Source: Oscillospiraceae bacterium
GTDB taxonomy: Bacteria > Bacillota > Clostridia > Clostridiales > Clostridiaceae
Assembly (NCBI GenBank): GCA_009785875.1
Contig: WQUF01000136.1
Coordinates: forward strand, 1 to 14,615
Length of the DNA: 14,615 nt
Direction of reading: 5' to 3'
Made by a program: the position numbers and the translations under genes
Shown here: piece after piece, positions 1 through 9,000 of the stretch
Layout of the letters: each line of letters starts with the position of its first letter
Position numbering within the stretch: the first letter of the stretch is position 1
The notes under the pieces: generated by a model
The model's input: the letters and a program-made list of their open reading frames with translations, nothing else
The model's database searches: none
What the model was told of the DNA's origin: nothing

Positions 1-16
1 AAAGGAGGAAATATTT

Positions 17-970
17 ATGAATAAAACTGTACTATTAACTGGAGGTGCTGGTTTCATCGGCTCTCATTTAGCTGAAAGTTACCTTAAAGAGGATTACACA
101 ATAGTCATTGTAGATAACCTATACTCTGGTTATTATAAAAATATAGAAGGCTTGGTAGATAACAAGAAAGTATTCTTTTACAACGTCGATATTAGGGATA
201 AGGAATCTTTAGAAAACATATTTAAAACCCACAAACCTTCTATTATAAATCATCATGCAGCGCAAAAATCTGTTCCTTATTCCATAGAAGACCCTGTTTA
301 TGATCTTTCTGTAAATCTTCATGGTCTTTTAACCATTTTAAGCCTTGTTCCATATCATAAGATAGAGAACTTTATATATGTCTCTTCAGGCGGTGCTCTT
401 TCAAAGGAGATAATAGGGAATGAAAAATCAAAGGAAACTGATTTCCCTCAGTTGGAATCCCCCTATGCTATTACAAAGTTTTCAGGAGAAAATTATTTAA
501 GAATTTATTCAAAGCTCTACGATTTTAAATTTACAGTATTGAGATACGGAAACGTCTATGGACCAAGGCAGGTACCTGCTGGTGAATGCGGCGTTATTCC
601 TATTTTTATAAATAATATATTAGATGGCAAGGAATCAATATTAACAACATATGACGATATGAAAAGAGGATGCACTAGAGACTATATCAACGTTAAAGAT
701 GTTGCAGATATAAATATGATCGTGAGCAAGAACCCTACAAATGAGGTTTTCAATATATCCACCGGAAACGAAATATATATCTTAGATATATATGAAGAAA
801 TAAAAGAAGTATTTCACAGCAATTTAGGAATAGATATAAAGGGACCCAGGATTGGAGATGTGAGAAGATCTGTCCTGGATATATCAAAAGTTAAATCCAT
901 GCTGGGTTGGGAACCTAAAATTTCTCTAAGAGATGGGCTTCAAGATTTATATGAATATATAAAGAAATAA
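17..970 (+). CDS. NAD-dependent epimerase/dehydratase (extended SDR, GalE/WcaG-like)
   Basis: This 317-residue protein is an extended short-chain dehydrogenase/reductase that acts on nucleotide sugars. The Rossmann NAD(P)-binding motif GGAGFIG lies at residues 9-15. The acidic residue D33, at the end of beta-strand 2, suits NAD. The serine of the catalytic triad is in YVSSGG (121-126), and the YxxxK pair is Y150 and K154 in SPYAITK. The family motif RYGNVYGPRQ is at 176-185 and a late LGWEPK segment follows near the C-terminus. Length is normal for GalE-like enzymes. The start is supported by AAGGAGG at positions 2-8. The family is clear, but the sugar substrate (UDP-glucose, UDP-GlcNAc, dTDP- or GDP-sugar) cannot be read from the sequence. 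The stop codon overlaps the ribosome binding site of the next gene, so translational coupling is likely. The enzyme is probably cytosolic and supplies cell-surface sugars. Confidence 0.93.
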   Translation: MNKTVLLTGGAGFIGSHLAESYLKEDYTIVIVDNLYSGYYKNIEGLVDNKKVFFYNVDIRDKESLENIFKTHKPSIINHHAAQKSVPYSIEDPVYDLSVNLHGLLTILSLVPYHKIENFIYVSSGGALSKEIIGNEKSKETDFPQLESPYAITKFSGENYLRIYSKLYDFKFTVLRYGNVYGPRQVPAGECGVIPIFINNILDGKESILTTYDDMKRGCTRDYINVKDVADINMIVSKNPTNEVFNISTGNEIYILDIYEEIKEVFHSNLGIDIKGPRIGDVRRSVLDISKVKSMLGWEPKISLRDGLQDLYEYIKK

Positions 971-982
971 GGAGATATTACT

Positions 983-2218
983 TTGATAGCTAGAAAAATT
1001 AAAAAAGGTGAACTTAGGCGGACCTTTGAGATTGCAAATATCGCCTTTGAAGCATCAATATTCGATTTAGATGTGAAAGATCCTATAGAGGATACATTAT
1101 TAAGTAATGCAAAAGATAGATTTGATTTGTATTGCATGGAACGCTGGGCTTCCTTTTTAGATGATGATCATACTATGCTCGGCTCTTTTATAGCTATTCC
1201 ATATGAAGTGTATTTTGATGGAAACATCTGCTTGATGAGAGGCGTTGGAGCGGTATCCACGCTTCCTCAATATAGGGGACTTAAAGCCATGGAAAATTGT
1301 ATGTCAAAATATTTAAATGATAGTTATAATGCTGGTGATATTTTTTCGAGCTTATTCCCATTTTCCAGGCACTTTTATCAAAAATTTGGTTATGAATTCG
1401 GATCCAATGTAGTCTTTTATAGCATTGATTTGCGTTCTATTAAAAAGCTTCCTAAAGAGAATAAAGGTACTGTGGAAATTTGTATTTGTGAAAATGATAT
1501 TAACATGCTGGATTTTAAAAAAGTCTATATTGAATATAGAAATAGCTATAATCTATCAACTTATAGAAAAGATATCGATTTTAAATTCCTTTACGATATA
1601 AATTCTAAAAAACAAAAAAGATATATCTATTTATATAAAAATACTAAAAAAGAATTAAAAGGTATTATGATTTTTGAAAAGAAAGCTTCTGGAAATGGCT
1701 TCAACATGGAGTGCTCTCATTTTTATTTTTCTGACAACGAGGGGCTCTTGGGTTTATTGGATTTTTGTTCATCCTTTTCTAATTATTACGATAGAGTATG
1801 CTTTAAAGCCCCAGAAAACATAAGAATTCCTGATATTTTAGACGACATTACATTATATCCTATAGAAAGGCAGCTTTATTTTAATGGTATGGTGCGAGTA
1901 GTAAATGTTCATAAAGTGTTATCCATGGCGAAGTATCGTGGCAGTGGAACTATTATTGTCAAAATACTAGATACGATAATAGACGGAAATAATAAAACTT
2001 TTAAGTTAACTTTTAGAGATGGAAAATCCCTTTCAGTTTCCATTGTAGACGAACCCTTTGATGTTGAACTTAGCATAAATGATTTTAGTAGGTTTATCTT
2101 GGGCACTCATGATGCAGATGAGATTATCCATATGAGTGGAGTTAATATAAATTGCTCTTATGAAAAGCTTAGCCAAGTTTTTTATAAGAAACCAATATTG
2201 ATCACCGAATCCTTTTAA
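983..2218 (+). CDS. Eis-like GNAT family N-acetyltransferase
   Basis: This 411-residue protein matches the architecture of the Eis group: tandem GNAT domains followed by an SCP2-like C-terminal domain. The acetyl-CoA site is in the first domain as RGVGAVSTLPQYRGL (86-100), and the FYQKFGYE motif (131-138) supplies the aromatic or tyrosine position expected of GNAT enzymes. The last residue is Phe; in mycobacterial Eis the C-terminal carboxylate of a terminal Phe acts as the catalytic base (family knowledge). Family members acetylate amines, including aminoglycosides in some bacteria. The physiological substrate here is unknown and a resistance role should not be assumed. The start is TTG, chosen because AAGGAG at 969-974 sits 8 nt upstream and overlaps the stop of the epimerase gene. 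It is cytosolic and the second gene of a three-gene plus-strand run. Confidence 0.88.
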   Translation: MIARKIKKGELRRTFEIANIAFEASIFDLDVKDPIEDTLLSNAKDRFDLYCMERWASFLDDDHTMLGSFIAIPYEVYFDGNICLMRGVGAVSTLPQYRGLKAMENCMSKYLNDSYNAGDIFSSLFPFSRHFYQKFGYEFGSNVVFYSIDLRSIKKLPKENKGTVEICICENDINMLDFKKVYIEYRNSYNLSTYRKDIDFKFLYDINSKKQKRYIYLYKNTKKELKGIMIFEKKASGNGFNMECSHFYFSDNEGLLGLLDFCSSFSNYYDRVCFKAPENIRIPDILDDITLYPIERQLYFNGMVRVVNVHKVLSMAKYRGSGTIIVKILDTIIDGNNKTFKLTFRDGKSLSVSIVDEPFDVELSINDFSRFILGTHDADEIIHMSGVNINCSYEKLSQVFYKKPILITESF

Positions 2219-2247
2219 CTTTAATATTATTCTTAAGCAGGTGTGAA

Positions 2248-3231
2248 ATGAATATATTTAGAAAAATAAACCAATTTGATAAAAAAAATAGAATTTTTCT
2301 TGAAGCTGATAGCGGCAGAATACTTCCAAGCAGCTTAGCAGTTTCATTTCCTTTTATAATATGGGGTATCAATGTTATAGCGTCTTTAGTATGGTCGATT
2401 TTTAATATTTCATTTACATTTTTTTGGGGAGAACCATCTTTTTTAAGAGATTTTTCAAACGAAGTAAATTATACTTTAGATGCACTTTTCACCTTAAGTG
2501 TTTTCATCCCATCTTTATTAATACTATTTGCTATAGTAAAATTGGGAGAAAAAAGGGATATATCTTCTTTAGGTTTTTATAAAAAAGGATTTATTTTAAA
2601 ATACATCTCAGGCTTTTTAATTGGATTTATCATATGTGTTTTATGCATTGGACTTCTTTCTTTGTTTTTAAGAGGTAATACAAAATTTTATTATAATTCG
2701 AACTTTAACTTCAATATTATTTGGTATTTTTTTATTCACATCATCACATGGATGATCCAAGGCGGTACTGAGGAGATTTTTTTGCGTGGATATGTATTTC
2801 CTGTAGTATCAAAGAGAACAAATATTGTGGTTGGCATGTTAATTAGTTCAATTTTATTTTCTACTCTTCATGTTAGAGACGGTTATGGTTTTTTAAGCTT
2901 TTTATTTTATTTCTCTATGGCGATGCTTTCAGCTTTACTCGTCATTAATTTTGATTCAATTTGGGCTTCTTGTGGTTTTCATGCTGCCTGGAATTTTACT
3001 ATTTCAAATATTATCGATTTTAAATACAATAAAACCAATCCAATTAGCTTGTATATTTTAGAATTCAATACAAAACAAATAAGTAACATATCAAGTTTAA
3101 ATAATTATATGCATATTTCTTTTGCTACTGTCCTCCTTTTAGGATGCATTATTTTTCTTTTTATATTGCTTTTAAAGAAAACTTCAAATTATAAAAATAT
3201 TTATTTTGGAAAATATGATTATCAAATATAA
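2248..3231 (+). CDS. CPBP family intramembrane metalloprotease
   Basis: This 327-residue polytopic membrane protein carries the three signature motifs of the CPBP (CAAX protease and bacteriocin-processing, ABI) family. These are EExxxR as E175-E176-x3-R180 in GGTEEIFLRGYVF, FxxxH as F204-x3-H208, and HxxxN as H245-x3-N249 in CGFHAAWNF. Hydrophobic segments lie near residues 32-58, 78-98, 118-140, 155-170, 192-206, 215-235 and a C-terminal one near 290-318. Bacterial members are involved in bacteriocin self-immunity, prenyl-protein processing or anchoring, but the target here is unknown. A short soluble N-terminus precedes the first membrane segment. A weak AGGTG site at 2239-2243 supports the ATG start. 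The gene starts 29 nt after the acetyltransferase stop and is the last of the plus-strand run, 9 nt before a strong hairpin. Confidence 0.92.
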   Translation: MNIFRKINQFDKKNRIFLEADSGRILPSSLAVSFPFIIWGINVIASLVWSIFNISFTFFWGEPSFLRDFSNEVNYTLDALFTLSVFIPSLLILFAIVKLGEKRDISSLGFYKKGFILKYISGFLIGFIICVLCIGLLSLFLRGNTKFYYNSNFNFNIIWYFFIHIITWMIQGGTEEIFLRGYVFPVVSKRTNIVVGMLISSILFSTLHVRDGYGFLSFLFYFSMAMLSALLVINFDSIWASCGFHAAWNFTISNIIDFKYNKTNPISLYILEFNTKQISNISSLNNYMHISFATVLLLGCIIFLFILLLKKTSNYKNIYFGKYDYQI

Positions 3232-3240
3232 GGACTGTTG

Positions 3241-3285
3241 CATACTGAATAAATATGTGCTAAACGCACATATTTATTCAGTATG
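3241..3285. repeat. Perfect 20-bp-arm hairpin between convergent genes
   Basis: The left arm at 3241-3260 and the right arm at 3266-3285 are exact reverse complements with a 5-nt loop (TAAAC). The stem has only 6 G/C pairs of 20, four of them consecutive at the loop end. It lies 9 nt after the protease stop and 8 nt from the stop of the minus-strand gene that ends at 3294. That position suits a bidirectional transcription terminator. However, no clear run of T follows on either strand, so intrinsic termination in the classic sense is uncertain. It may instead stabilise 3' ends or be a small repeat element. Confidence 0.75.
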
Positions 3286-3293
3286 AACATTAT

Positions 3294-3548
3294 TTAAAGA
3301 CTTTTAAAACCATATACCTCTTCAAAATCAATAAGCTCATGCCCTAATGTACAGCGTGGAAAATCTTCAACACATGGTTTCTCGCTCATCATTGAAATGA
3401 TATTATCAAGTTCTGCCCATGTATTAGGTTTATTATATATTGACTCGTCTAATATGGTAATTATAACCCTCCTATAATCTGAAATATCCACAGTTGGTTT
3501 TAAAGCATAAAAACTACCATCCTTATAATAACCTTCTAATGCTTGCAT
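3294..3548 (-). CDS. Small protein with AF2212/DUF104 antitoxin-like N-terminus
   Basis: This 84-residue protein starts MQALEGYYKDGSFYALKP. It resembles the short beta-hairpin pattern (E-x-Y-x-x-G-x-F-x-P-L-x-P followed by a hydrophobic strand such as RRVIITILDE) of AF2212/DUF104-like antitoxins that pair with PIN-domain toxins. The remaining half (about residues 38-84) is acidic, ends in FEEVYGFKSL and is not recognised. AAAGGAA 8-9 nt upstream of the ATG at 3546-3548 supports the start. No toxin gene lies next to it: upstream on the same strand is the end of an ABC ATPase gene, about 100 nt away, and downstream is a hairpin and a convergent gene. It could be an orphan antitoxin, a regulator, or an unrelated protein of similar fold. 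The gene call is firmer than the function. Confidence 0.6.
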   Translation of the reverse strand: MQALEGYYKDGSFYALKPTVDISDYRRVIITILDESIYNKPNTWAELDNIISMMSEKPCVEDFPRCTLGHELIDFEEVYGFKSL

Positions 3549-3650
3549 CTAATCATTCCTTTCATTTATTTGATTCTATAGCTTTTAATAAGCTCTTTTC
3601 CCTTTAATATTACCACAATTGATTTTAAAATTCCATTCCTTGTACACAAT

Positions 3651-4388
3651 CTACACATTCCACTCGAGCAGTCTACTCAAAAAAAACTCCAATTCCTTCG
3701 TCCTTGGTTTACTAAAGACCTCAGAGCTCATACCATATTCCAAAAGCTCTCCTCCATACAAAAATGCCACAGTTTCACAAGCGTGCCTTGCGAATCCCAT
3801 CTCATGGGTGACTATTATAAAATCAATACCATCCTCTTTTAATTCTTCAATAACATCTAAAACCTCTGTAGTATATTCCGGATCCAAAGCACTTGTAGGC
3901 TCATCCAATAATAGCAGTTTTGGCTTTGCTGCTATTGCCCTTGCGATAGCGACCCTCTGCTGCTGTCCTCCAGATAAATGAGCTGGCTTTTTGTAACCAT
4001 CGCTGCTTAATCCAAATCTCTCCAGTAGCTCCAAAGTTCTCTCTTTAGCTTTTTTTATTTCGTATCCATGGACATTGATTAAAGGTACCATGATATTATC
4101 AAAAGCAGACATATGTGAAAACAATCCACCCTGTTGAAAAACAAAGCCAATCTTTTTCCTATATTTTTGAAGTTCCCTTTCCTTAAATATTATCTCTTCC
4201 TCATCAAAATATATTTCCCCATCTGTTGGAATGATAAGCCCTCCTAGCATCCTTAATAAAGTCGACTTCCCACCTCCAGATGGTCCAATTACAGCTAAGC
4301 TATGTACATTATCGAAAAAATCAATTTTTTTAATCACATAATTGTCCCTTGCAAATCTCTTAGAAAGCCCTTGGATCTTAATGTTCAT
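3651..4388 (-). CDS. Polar amino acid ABC transporter ATP-binding protein (GlnQ/HisP-like)
   Basis: This 245-residue ATPase powers an amino acid importer from the cytosolic face of the membrane. All nucleotide-binding motifs are present: Walker A GPSGGGKST at 35-43, Q-loop glutamine at 85-86 in FVFQQGGLFSH, ABC signature LSGGQQQRVA at 138-147, Walker B LLLLDEP at 158-164 with catalytic E163, the D-loop SALD, and the switch histidine H195 in VTHEMGFA. The length and the VTHEMGFAR segment are typical of the GlnQ/HisP/ArtP group. Its ATG overlaps the end of the permease gene by 11 nt, which implies translational coupling, and GAAGG lies 7 nt upstream. It is the third gene of a complete binding protein-permease-ATPase set. 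The residues seen do not define substrate specificity. Confidence 0.96.
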   Translation of the reverse strand: MNIKIQGLSKRFARDNYVIKKIDFFDNVHSLAVIGPSGGGKSTLLRMLGGLIIPTDGEIYFDEEEIIFKERELQKYRKKIGFVFQQGGLFSHMSAFDNIMVPLINVHGYEIKKAKERTLELLERFGLSSDGYKKPAHLSGGQQQRVAIARAIAAKPKLLLLDEPTSALDPEYTTEVLDVIEELKEDGIDFIIVTHEMGFARHACETVAFLYGGELLEYGMSSEVFSKPRTKELEFFLSRLLEWNV

Positions 4389-5163
4389 AGTTAAACCTTC
4401 TCTCTAAAGCCTCAGATGCAAAAGAAATAGGCAAAGTTAAAATAAGATAGAGGATCCCAAGTGTAAAGTAACATTCAAATAATTTAAAATTCGTCGAGCT
4501 TATCTCTCGCATGGTCTGAGTGAGTTCGATAAGAGCGATCATGGACAAAAGCGATGAATCTTTAATTATGGAAGCAAATTGACCAGTTAATGCAGGAAGC
4601 GTTCTAGCAACGAGCTGAGGCAATATCACAAGCTTAAAAGTTTGCCCTCTGTTAAAACCAACCGCTTTTGCCGCCTCAATCTGTGTGGAACTAATAGATA
4701 TCATGCTCCCTCTTATAATCTCAGAAATATATGCCCCTTCAAATATCGATAGTATCAAAACCCCTGCAACATAGCGGTTATCTATTCCCCAAGCCGTCCC
4801 TATTATATAAAAGAACAAATATATCTGCATTATGAGCGGTGTCCCTCTAATGAACTTCACATAAATATTGCACAGATATTTGACGAATAAAACTTTTGAA
4901 CCTTCCCCCATTGCACTTAGTATCCCAATGATAAGGCTTAGGATCATGCTAGTAATGCTTATTATCACTGTCATCACAAACCCATCTAAAACCCTTATCT
5001 TAAAATCAACGAAAAAAGAAAAGTTTAATGACAGACCTATTCTCAAAAAAGACAGCCAAAATACTAAAATCAAAAAAGCACAAACGAGCAAAACATTAAA
5101 AGCGATCTGTATGGGATTTTCTTTGCCTTTCCCATCAGATACAAATAAAGATAAAATATTCAT
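4378..5163 (-). CDS. Polar amino acid ABC transporter permease (HisMQ/GlnP family)
   Basis: This 261-residue inner-membrane permease has the family segment YVKFIRGTPLIMQIYLFFY at 101-119. It also has the cytosolic EAA loop, seen as EAAKAVGFNRGQTF at 163-176, which couples to the ATPase. Membrane helices can be seen near 20-43, 60-84, 108-125, 130-150, 190-212 and 228-250. The N-terminal region before the first conserved helix is about 40 residues longer than in minimal family members and contains an extra hydrophobic segment (20-43). Only one permease gene is present, so a homodimer is expected. The gene starts 13 nt after the stop of the binding-protein gene and its last 11 nt overlap the ATPase gene. 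The Shine-Dalgarno sequence is weak and lies in the gap and the end of the preceding gene, consistent with coupled translation. Confidence 0.95.
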   Translation of the reverse strand: MNILSLFVSDGKGKENPIQIAFNVLLVCAFLILVFWLSFLRIGLSLNFSFFVDFKIRVLDGFVMTVIISITSMILSLIIGILSAMGEGSKVLFVKYLCNIYVKFIRGTPLIMQIYLFFYIIGTAWGIDNRYVAGVLILSIFEGAYISEIIRGSMISISSTQIEAAKAVGFNRGQTFKLVILPQLVARTLPALTGQFASIIKDSSLLSMIALIELTQTMREISSTNFKLFECYFTLGILYLILTLPISFASEALERRFNYEH

Positions 5164-5176
5164 ATCTTTCTCTTTT

Positions 5177-5986
5177 CTAATTTAAATCAAAGAACCACTT
5201 AAAACCAAGCTCATCAAAAGCTTTCTTCTCGTTTGAAAGGTATTTTGCTGTTAACTTGTCAAAGCCACCTTCTTTGGTGTATTTTGTAATAAAATCATTG
5301 ATCTGATTTAATAGCGCAGTGTTACCTTTATTCACAGCGACTCCCCATTGATCCACATCTTGAAATGGTATAAACACTGCTGCAGTTGTACCTAAATTTG
5401 CTTGCCAGTCCCTGTAAATTGTTAATTGATCGTATATAAATCCATCTGCTTTCCCTTGAGAGACTTCAGTGACACATGCGCTTTCATCGGAAAGGGATAT
5501 AAGTTCTGCATTTGTAAGATTTTTTTGCGCATATGTAAATCCTGTTGAACCTATCTTAACCGCCACTTTCTTGCCAGCTTGATTTAAATCATCTATTTTG
5601 TTTATTCCAGAATTTTTATTGGTCAAAACTGCAAGCATAGCATTTGCATAAGGTATGGAAAAATCTACAGTTTTTGCACGGTCAGCTGTGATTGTCATGG
5701 AAGAAACCACCATATCAGCTTTTCCTGTTACGAGAGAAGGTATGAGACCCTCCCAAGCTGTGTTTTGAATTTCCACAGTTCTACCGATGTAAGCACCAAA
5801 ATCTTTAGCAAAGTCCACGCTAACACCTGAAGGATTTCCGTTTGCATCCTTGGTTTCAAATGGAGGATAAGCAAGTTCCATAGCTACAATTAAAGGAGCA
5901 TTTGCAGTACTATTTTTTGTACATGCAGTGAATAATAAAGACGTGACAGCAAGGAGCATAATTAAACTTAAAACTTTTTTCATCAT
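5177..5986 (-). CDS. Amino acid ABC transporter substrate-binding lipoprotein (SBP_bac_3)
   Basis: This 269-residue extracellular lipoprotein captures the transported amino acid. A type II signal peptide is visible: MMKKV, a hydrophobic core, and the lipobox LFTAC with lipidated C22. The mature protein shows the family 3 landmarks: AYPPFE (39-44), GVSVDFAKDFG (54-64), NTAWEGLIPSL (75-85), TADRAKTVDFS (100-110) and GSTG (146-149). R103 is expected to bind the ligand alpha-carboxylate. D186 lies near the late hinge, in a position where an acidic residue often binds the ligand amino group. Of two adjacent ATG codons the first fits GAGAGAGG best. It begins 26 nt after the sbcC stop, and I could not identify a convincing private promoter, so it may be co-transcribed with sbcC. 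The ligand is undetermined. Confidence 0.95.
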   Translation of the reverse strand: MMKKVLSLIMLLAVTSLLFTACTKNSTANAPLIVAMELAYPPFETKDANGNPSGVSVDFAKDFGAYIGRTVEIQNTAWEGLIPSLVTGKADMVVSSMTITADRAKTVDFSIPYANAMLAVLTNKNSGINKIDDLNQAGKKVAVKIGSTGFTYAQKNLTNAELISLSDESACVTEVSQGKADGFIYDQLTIYRDWQANLGTTAAVFIPFQDVDQWGVAVNKGNTALLNQINDFITKYTKEGGFDKLTAKYLSNEKKAFDELGFKWFFDLN

Positions 5987-6012
5987 GTTTTCCTCTCTCT
6001 ATAATTTTAAAA

Positions 6013-9000
6013 CTAAACTATTTTAACAATACTTCCATGATCAGAATTTGCTGGAGTGAGCATTATTTTAATAGGCATCCTCTCTTGTACTTCCTTTAAA
6101 TGGCTTATTATCCCAATTGTTAAATTATTATTTTTTATCTTCTCTAGTGCTTTTAAAACTATTTCCAAGCTATCTTTATCCAAAGTGCCAAAGCCTTCAT
6201 CTAAGAAAAAGAACTCGAGGTTCATCTTCCCTTTCAATTGAATGTGGGAGCTAAGTGCCAAAGCCATGGAAAGGGATGTTAAAAACAATTCTCCTCCCGA
6301 TAAAGACCTTATCTTCCTCTTCTCACCTCCGTTTAAAAGATCTCTGATCATGAATTCCCCAGTTTCATCTATGACTATATTATACCTTGTCCCAGTGATA
6401 TTAGAAAGAGTGTTCGATGCAATATTTGAAATATATTTTAACTCCTTTAAAGCGACAAAATCCATTATGCTGTTTCCCTTGGTTATGCTTTGAATCTCCT
6501 CCACAATGCCTTTTCTCTTAGATAGTTTATCTAGCTTAACCTTTATTTCTTTAGCTTTCAATAAGTTATTGGTCTTAATCTCGATCTCTTTCTTTAAAGC
6601 TCCTGTCTCTTCCTCTATTTTGGCCTTTAACTGTTCTAAATTCTCTTTCTTTTCGTTTAATTCATTCCACTCTTTTTCATCCAATGTTTCCCCTTTTAGT
6701 TTATCTTCAATAGTGGCTATCTTCTGCTTTAGAGCTTCCTGCTTCTTCTTAAATTCGCTTATCTTCTTTTCTAAATAAATTTCCTCATCCTTTTTCAATT
6801 CATATTTTTCAATATCATAACCTAAATTTAATCTGTCTAAATTAACATGTAATGAACTCACTGAAGCTTCCAAAAGATTTCCCTTTGCTATTATCATACC
6901 CTTTAAGTTCTCGAATTGCGCTATTTTATCCTGTTTTAAGTTCTCAAATTCTTTTAATTGTCTGCCCACTATAGCATAATCTTTTTCAATTTTATCTATA
7001 GTGTCCTTTATAAATTGGAGCTTGTTCAGAATTTGATTCTTATCTTCAAATTTGAGGGTCAATGCAATTGCAGTAAAGCTTTTAGTGGTGTACTCAATCT
7101 CATCGCTAAGCCTCAAGGATGAAAGTTTAATTTCATTTATCCTCTCATTTATATCATTCTTCTTTGAAACAAAGCCATTTAAGGAACTATTCTTATTGGA
7201 CATTCCCCTCCTCAATTCTCGACATAACTTATCTTTTTCCAGAGTCGTATCCTTAAGCTTTTCTAATGAATCATCATTAAAAAATTCTTTCTCCTTTTCA
7301 TGATCTTTAAAGCTTAAGTCATATTCTAAAGATAAATTCTCAATTTCTTTTTCTTTGAAATTTATTTCATCTAAATTGCTCTTTACCATGCCTTTAGTCT
7401 CGTGCAGATCAGATGCGGATTTCTCATAGGATCTTTTTAATATTAGATTTAAATTAGAACTCTCAGATCTTTTTTTCTGATGCTCAATATTATCACTCTT
7501 TATTTTTTCAATTGCTTCATCTTGATTTGATATCCTTTCGCTTAATTTTTCAAAAGAAGCATACTCTAAAGAAAAGCCATCTAATTCCTCTTTTAATTTT
7601 AAAAATTCTTCTTCTAAAGATGCAGCTTGGGTCGTGTTTACTAGAATCTGATTATTTATTTTATTCAGCCCATTCATCTTTTCTTTTAATTCCCCATCGT
7701 CGAAGGATACGTCTTTTATCTCGATCTCATGAAAAGGGCCTAAGCTTCCACATAAAGGGCATCTCTCTTCAGCCTTCAATATAGGGAGCAATACTTTAAT
7801 AGCCTCATTTGCGCTGTTTTCTTTTTTCAATTCCTCTAAGGTTTTTAACTTTTCATCTAGCTCCTCTTTTTTAACCAAAAGATCGCTTAACTCTTTCTCT
7901 TTTTTGCGCCTTTTTCCTTCATTTATCTTAGCATCTTTTAAGATTTTATCCCATTTATCCTTCACTGAAAGGAGAAAATTATTTTCATTCACGAGGGAAT
8001 TTATATTATCCCGCCCTAGTTCTATATTTTTATCTAAATCATAGATTTCCTTTTCGTTTTTTTCTAAAGAAGCTTTAATGTCCCCATTTTCCTTTTCAAA
8101 ATTTAAAAGATCCAATTTAAGCTTTTCATTGTTATCCTTTAGACTAGAGAGGTATTTTTTTGAATCATTTAAACTCTTTAAAAGCCTATATGTATTTTTT
8201 TCGATCTCTGCTCCCTTTAATATCCTATTTAAAAAGCCTTCATCCACTTCGTTTTCCTTTAGCTTTAATTCATCTTGGGATAACTCCTCATTGATCTCCT
8301 GTATTTTTTCTATGTATGTTTTATTTTGTTTCTCTAATTTATTAAGATCTTTAAGAGTTTTATCTAAATTTCCTTTTAGTTCTTTTAATTTTAAATTTAG
8401 AGCCTCTTTTTCGCCTAATCGGAGCATCTCTTTATTTATATCTTCCATCTCTTTGTTTAAATTAGGTATGTCAACAAGCCTTTTATTAGATAATTCTTCA
8501 TACTTTAAATTATTAGCATCTATATCCTTATTTAATTTATTGATCTCTTTTTCTTTATTTTCTCTTTCTATCTTTAGGCTTTCTATCTCTTTGCTTTCAG
8601 ATACTACTTGTTTTTTTATAACCAGAAAATCCTTTATTAATTTATAATCGTTTAGTCTCTTCTCTTCCCCATCTATGTCAGAATTATCACTTAATAAAGA
8701 AGACAGGTCTTTATTTAAACTTTTAGCTTCATTACACATAGTCCATATGTTTTGCCATATTAAATATTCCTCATTAAATTTTACGACCTCTTCTTTTATC
8801 TTCTCTCTCTGAAGCAACTTCTCCTCATAAGTATCCCTCATCTTTTTTAATTCTTCTTCGTCTAATCCATCGAAGGTCTTAAATTCTCCTTGAACTTTTG
8901 CATAATCGATCTCTAAAGCATCCTTGAATTTCTTTATCTTAAAAGAGAGATCTGTTCCATATCTTTTTAAATCGAATAGCCTTTCTATAAGCTCTCTTCT

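Noticed and set aside
3549..3650. Terminator after the ABC ATPase gene
   Set aside because: Only a weak 5-bp stem is found with no T-run, so no terminator can be supported.
5987..6012. Riboswitch or T-box control before the amino acid transporter
   Set aside because: Only 26 nt separate sbcC and the binding-protein gene, too short for a leader structure.
8078..8647. 189-codon plus-strand open frame inside sbcC
   Set aside because: Low-complexity Ser/Phe/Leu translation is the antisense shadow of the Lys/Glu-rich coiled coil of SbcC.
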